Assembly (NCBI GenBank): GCA_937919795.1
Contig: CALFOA010000025.1
Location: 1 to 7,952, forward strand
DNA: 7,952 bases
Direction of reading: 5' to 3'
Origin: an uncultured Neisseria sp.
GTDB taxonomy: Bacteria > Pseudomonadota > Gammaproteobacteria > Burkholderiales > Neisseriaceae
Each line of letters begins with the position of its first letter. Position 1 is the stretch's first letter. Position numbers and translations under genes: made by a program. Positions 5,758-7,952 of this stretch are shown here, piece after piece. Under the pieces are notes generated by a model. It had not been told where the DNA came from. It saw only the letters and a program-made list of their open reading frames with translations, and ran no database searches.

Positions 5758-5778
5758 GATAATGATTCTTCCTATAAT
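5758..5778 (+). promoter_or_regulatory. Candidate promoter -10 box overlapped by a Fur-like operator, upstream of the RTX gene
   Basis: TATAAT at 5773-5778 is a perfect -10 box, but no good -35 is found at the usual distance. Overlapping it, GATAATGATTCTTCCTATA (5758-5776) matches the 19-base Fur consensus GATAATGATAATCATTATC at 13 positions by my count, including the first nine. RTX proteins FrpA and FrpC of meningococcus were named for iron regulation, which makes Fur control plausible. The match alone is modest. The rest of 5707-5919 is AT-rich leader in which I see no gene. Confidence 0.35.
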
Positions 5779-5919
5779 GCAAATTCAATATACAGTCGGA
5801 TAATAGGCGAGCGGCAAAACCGTATCTGCCGTTTTCCCAAACCGTAAAAAATCTTTATCCAATAATTTCCAAGCAGTTACGGTATTTTTCAAATCAGTTT
5901 CAAACAGGGAGAATCGAAT

Positions 5920-7659
5920 ATGAGTGAAAACCAATGGTTGATTGTAAACGGTTATGACAGCCGCAATGCCGAAAACCGTTATTTCCAATCAAAAAACAAA
6001 GAGTTGAAATTCACCGGAAAAGTACCCGCAGACAGTACCGGCGCCGAAATCTTCATTCATTACCAAAAATTGGGCAGCAACAACAAAAGCGAAGAAAATA
6101 CCTACACCCTTTCTCCGACACTCAATCCGGATGGCACGTTCAGCGCCGCGATGAAGATTCCGTCGGCACAAAGCCAAGAAATCCGAGTTGAACTGGAAAC
6201 AAGCGACAAAGCAAACAACACGATTTCTACTGTTATGAGCGGCAAGCTGGACGGCAACAACCAAACCGCCGAATTGGTTTCCGACGGCGAAACTATGCAG
6301 GCTGATGATCAAGGCATTTTGCACAGCTATTCGAAAAACGTGGCATTCACGGGCAAAATCGAACCGGATGCCAAAACCGCCCGCATCACGATAGATTACG
6401 GCAAAGGCGGCACTGTTCAGCTGAAAAACCTGATTGATGCAGACGGCAATTTCACATACAAATTCAATGATCTGAAAGCCGGCAATCACCGCATCTCGAT
6501 GACCACCACGGATGCCGACGGCAATACCGTTACCAACAGCTACGATTTCAGCGTAGGCAGGAAATACGGCGGAAGCGTGATTCTGATTGATGAAGACGAA
6601 AACGTATGGACGCCGGAAAATACGCCCGTCGCAGGCAATCTGTTTGACGATATGTTTGCCGAATCATTCGACAAACCCGTGCGGGTAACATCCTTCGAAG
6701 TGAACGGCATCAGTGCCAAAGCCGGTGAAACCGTGGAAATCCAAGATGTCGGCAGCATCACCGTTACCGAAACCGCATACACCTTCACCCCCGTTGCCGG
6801 CTTCACCGGCCGCGTACCCGACATCGAATATTACGCCAGCAACCGCACCAAAGGCAGCCCGCGTAACGATGTATTGAATAAGCACCCCGACAGCGACTAT
6901 TCCGTTCTTTCCATCCGCGTCAACGATACCGATGGTGCGCCGTATGCGCCCCAACTGAAAGCCGGCGACAACAGCAAAGGTGAAAGCGCGGTGCTGCAAG
7001 GCGGTATGGGGCACGATGTTTTAATCGGCGACATACGCAACAGCGCCGAAACCAAAGTAGGCGGTGAAAAAGTTACCTACACCGTCAAGGCTACTAACGA
7101 CACCCTCGAAGGCAACAACGGCAACGATATCCTATTTGGTGACAACATCAGCACCCACAGTTTCTACGGTTTCAAAGACAAAGACGGTAGCGACTCCTAT
7201 CAGGCGCTGAAAAGTTATCTGACCGAAAATGGCGGCAACAGCGACGACACCGCCGTGCGCGAATTCATCACCGCACACTGGCAAAACCTCCTCGACCGCA
7301 GCAACAACGGCGGCAACGACACCCTGCTCGGCGAAGCAGGCAACGACATCTTAATCGGCGGTGCCGGCGACGATGTGATGCATGGCGGACAGGGGCGCGA
7401 CAGCTATGTATTCGCCACCGACAGCAACAGCGGGCACGACACCATCGTCAACTTCAATTTCGACCAAGACAAGCTGCTGTTCACCCAGTTGCTGGACGAA
7501 ACCGACAACCGTTTGTCGTGGGATCAGGAACAAAGCATTCTTAACTTCCAAAGCATGGGAGAAGACGGCCAAACCTATCAAAACAGCATCAAATTCGAAG
7601 GCATCAAACCGGATGTAACGCTGGATGATATTTTGAAAGTGCAGGCAGTATTAGGATAA
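5920..7659 (+). CDS. RTX protein with BapA-like type I secretion C-terminus
   Basis: The 579-residue product looks like a calcium-binding protein exported by a type I secretion system. There is no N-terminal signal peptide, as expected. Two related Ig-like domains come first (about 29-110 and 139-213; both contain FTGK and a DGxF strand). A beta-rich domain follows at about 237-340 (FTPVAGFTGRVPDIEYYA). RTX-type nonapeptides appear at 361-369 (GGMGHDVLI), 399-407 (NNGNDILFG) and in a run at 464-499 that includes AGNDILIGG and AGDDVMHGG. The end (about 500-579: GHDTIVNFNFDQDKLLF, then ILNFQ and FEGIKPDVTLDDIL) fits the VCA0849/BapA-type secretion domain. Members of that class are usually giant adhesins, so 579 residues is short. 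The GGGAG ribosome-binding site at 5907-5911 supports ATG 5920. No secretion pump genes are in the window. Its role as adhesin or toxin carrier is unproven. Confidence 0.85.
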   Translation: MSENQWLIVNGYDSRNAENRYFQSKNKELKFTGKVPADSTGAEIFIHYQKLGSNNKSEENTYTLSPTLNPDGTFSAAMKIPSAQSQEIRVELETSDKANNTISTVMSGKLDGNNQTAELVSDGETMQADDQGILHSYSKNVAFTGKIEPDAKTARITIDYGKGGTVQLKNLIDADGNFTYKFNDLKAGNHRISMTTTDADGNTVTNSYDFSVGRKYGGSVILIDEDENVWTPENTPVAGNLFDDMFAESFDKPVRVTSFEVNGISAKAGETVEIQDVGSITVTETAYTFTPVAGFTGRVPDIEYYASNRTKGSPRNDVLNKHPDSDYSVLSIRVNDTDGAPYAPQLKAGDNSKGESAVLQGGMGHDVLIGDIRNSAETKVGGEKVTYTVKATNDTLEGNNGNDILFGDNISTHSFYGFKDKDGSDSYQALKSYLTENGGNSDDTAVREFITAHWQNLLDRSNNGGNDTLLGEAGNDILIGGAGDDVMHGGQGRDSYVFATDSNSGHDTIVNFNFDQDKLLFTQLLDETDNRLSWDQEQSILNFQSMGEDGQTYQNSIKFEGIKPDVTLDDILKVQAVLG

Positions 7660-7735
7660 TTTTCCTCGCAAGCCGTATCAAAAAATGCCGACGGCAAGGT
7701 CGATAAAAACAAGTCGGCCGGCATCTCAAACAACC

Positions 7736-7776
7736 ATGCCTGTCTGAAAGAAAAACCTTTCAGACAGGCATTTTAT
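7736..7776 (+). terminator. Terminator of the RTX gene, inverted uptake sequences
   Basis: Exact uptake sequences at 7737-7748 (plus) and 7759-7770 (minus) form a perfect 15-bp stem (7736-7750 with 7757-7771) with a 6-base A-rich loop, followed by TTTTAT. This is a textbook intrinsic terminator about 77 bases after the RTX stop. The spacer (7660-7735) also contains a weaker GCCGAC/GTCGGC inverted repeat (7687-7692, 7713-7718) and nothing coding that I can support. Confidence 0.8.
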
Positions 7777-7793
7777 AACGCCATCAAAGCCTA

Positions 7794-7905
7794 AGTGAGC
7801 AGGTCGGATTCTCGAATCCGACACGTTTGCCTTGCAGAAATTTCGGCCATAACCAGTAAGATTTGGCATATTGTCGGATACAAGTATCCGACCTACCCAG
7901 GCTAA
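7794..7905 (+). repeat. REP-pair (BIME-like) element, copy 2
   Basis: The core (7799-7896) has the same length and orientation as copy 1 at 5003-5100 and agrees with it at 94 of 98 bases. Both palindromes are perfect (7803-7822 and 7873-7892). The left GTAG has become GCAG (7799-7802); the right CTAC is intact. The other three differences lie in the middle. Similarity extends a few bases outward on both sides (AGTG before, CAGGCTAA after). It lies beyond the RTX terminator, so the two copies flank the accessory genes. After it, 7906-7952 shows no recognisable gene. Confidence 0.8.
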
Positions 7906-7952
7906 AAGAAAAGTACCGTATAATAAGTTGCTTATGCTCGGGGATTACAGAT

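Noticed and set aside
5785..5988. 67-codon minus-strand frame over the RTX leader and start
   Set aside because: It overlaps the RTX start, lacks a ribosome-binding site and has no recognisable features.
7905..7917. 13-base match (AAAGAAAAGTACC) to 5606-5618 in the toxin remnant
   Set aside because: About one 13-base match is expected by chance in a window this size, and the surrounding bases and reading frames do not match.
7919..7924. TATAAT near the window end as a promoter
   Set aside because: There is no acceptable -35 box at the right distance and no downstream gene visible to support it.

Overview
The window looks like chromosome from a member of the Neisseriaceae. The strongest evidence is a 12-base DNA uptake sequence, TGCCTGTCTGAA. 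It occurs nine times exactly (2102, 2133, 3882, 3937, 4976, 5674, 5692, 7737 and 7759) and twice with one mismatch (296 and 2618). From memory this is the 'TG-wadDUS' dialect, described for Neisseria wadsworthii and, I believe, N. shayeganii, not the GCCGTCTGAA core of meningococcus and gonococcus. The protein families (TrhP, SlyX, HflX, a Psd with a long alpha chain) agree with a betaproteobacterium. The species is an inference.

Layout. Bases 1-190 are the 3' end of an IS481-like insertion sequence: the last 46 codons of a transposase plus two short repeats at the element's end. Bases 191-385 are non-coding and carry a 30-bp unit repeated twice in tandem. From 386 to 4868 is a housekeeping block, all on the minus strand. 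In transcription order it holds psd (phosphatidylserine decarboxylase), hflX (ribosome-associated GTPase), a small lipoprotein gene, trhP (tRNA U34 hydroxylation) and slyX. psd, hflX and trhP each have a recognisable sigma-70-type promoter. psd ends in a clear intrinsic terminator, and the lipoprotein gene is followed by a stem built from two inverted uptake sequences.

Bases about 4998-7905 form an accessory segment. It is bracketed by two copies, in the same orientation, of a 98-bp element (94 of 98 bases identical) made of two inverted REP-type palindromes. Inside are a SUKH/SMI1-KNR4 immunity gene (minus strand) and, just upstream of it, a 52-codon open frame that looks like the leftover C-terminus of a polymorphic toxin. 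Divergent from these is a 579-residue RTX protein with a BapA-like type I secretion C-terminus (plus strand). A possible Fur-type operator overlaps a TATAAT box upstream of the RTX gene. The RTX gene ends in a terminator built from inverted uptake sequences with a T tract.

The core genes do not form one pathway: they serve lipid synthesis, ribosome rescue and tRNA modification. The accessory segment is the most interesting part. It combines a toxin-immunity remnant and a secreted RTX protein inside direct repeats that could let the segment be gained or lost by recombination, helped by natural transformation through the uptake sequences.
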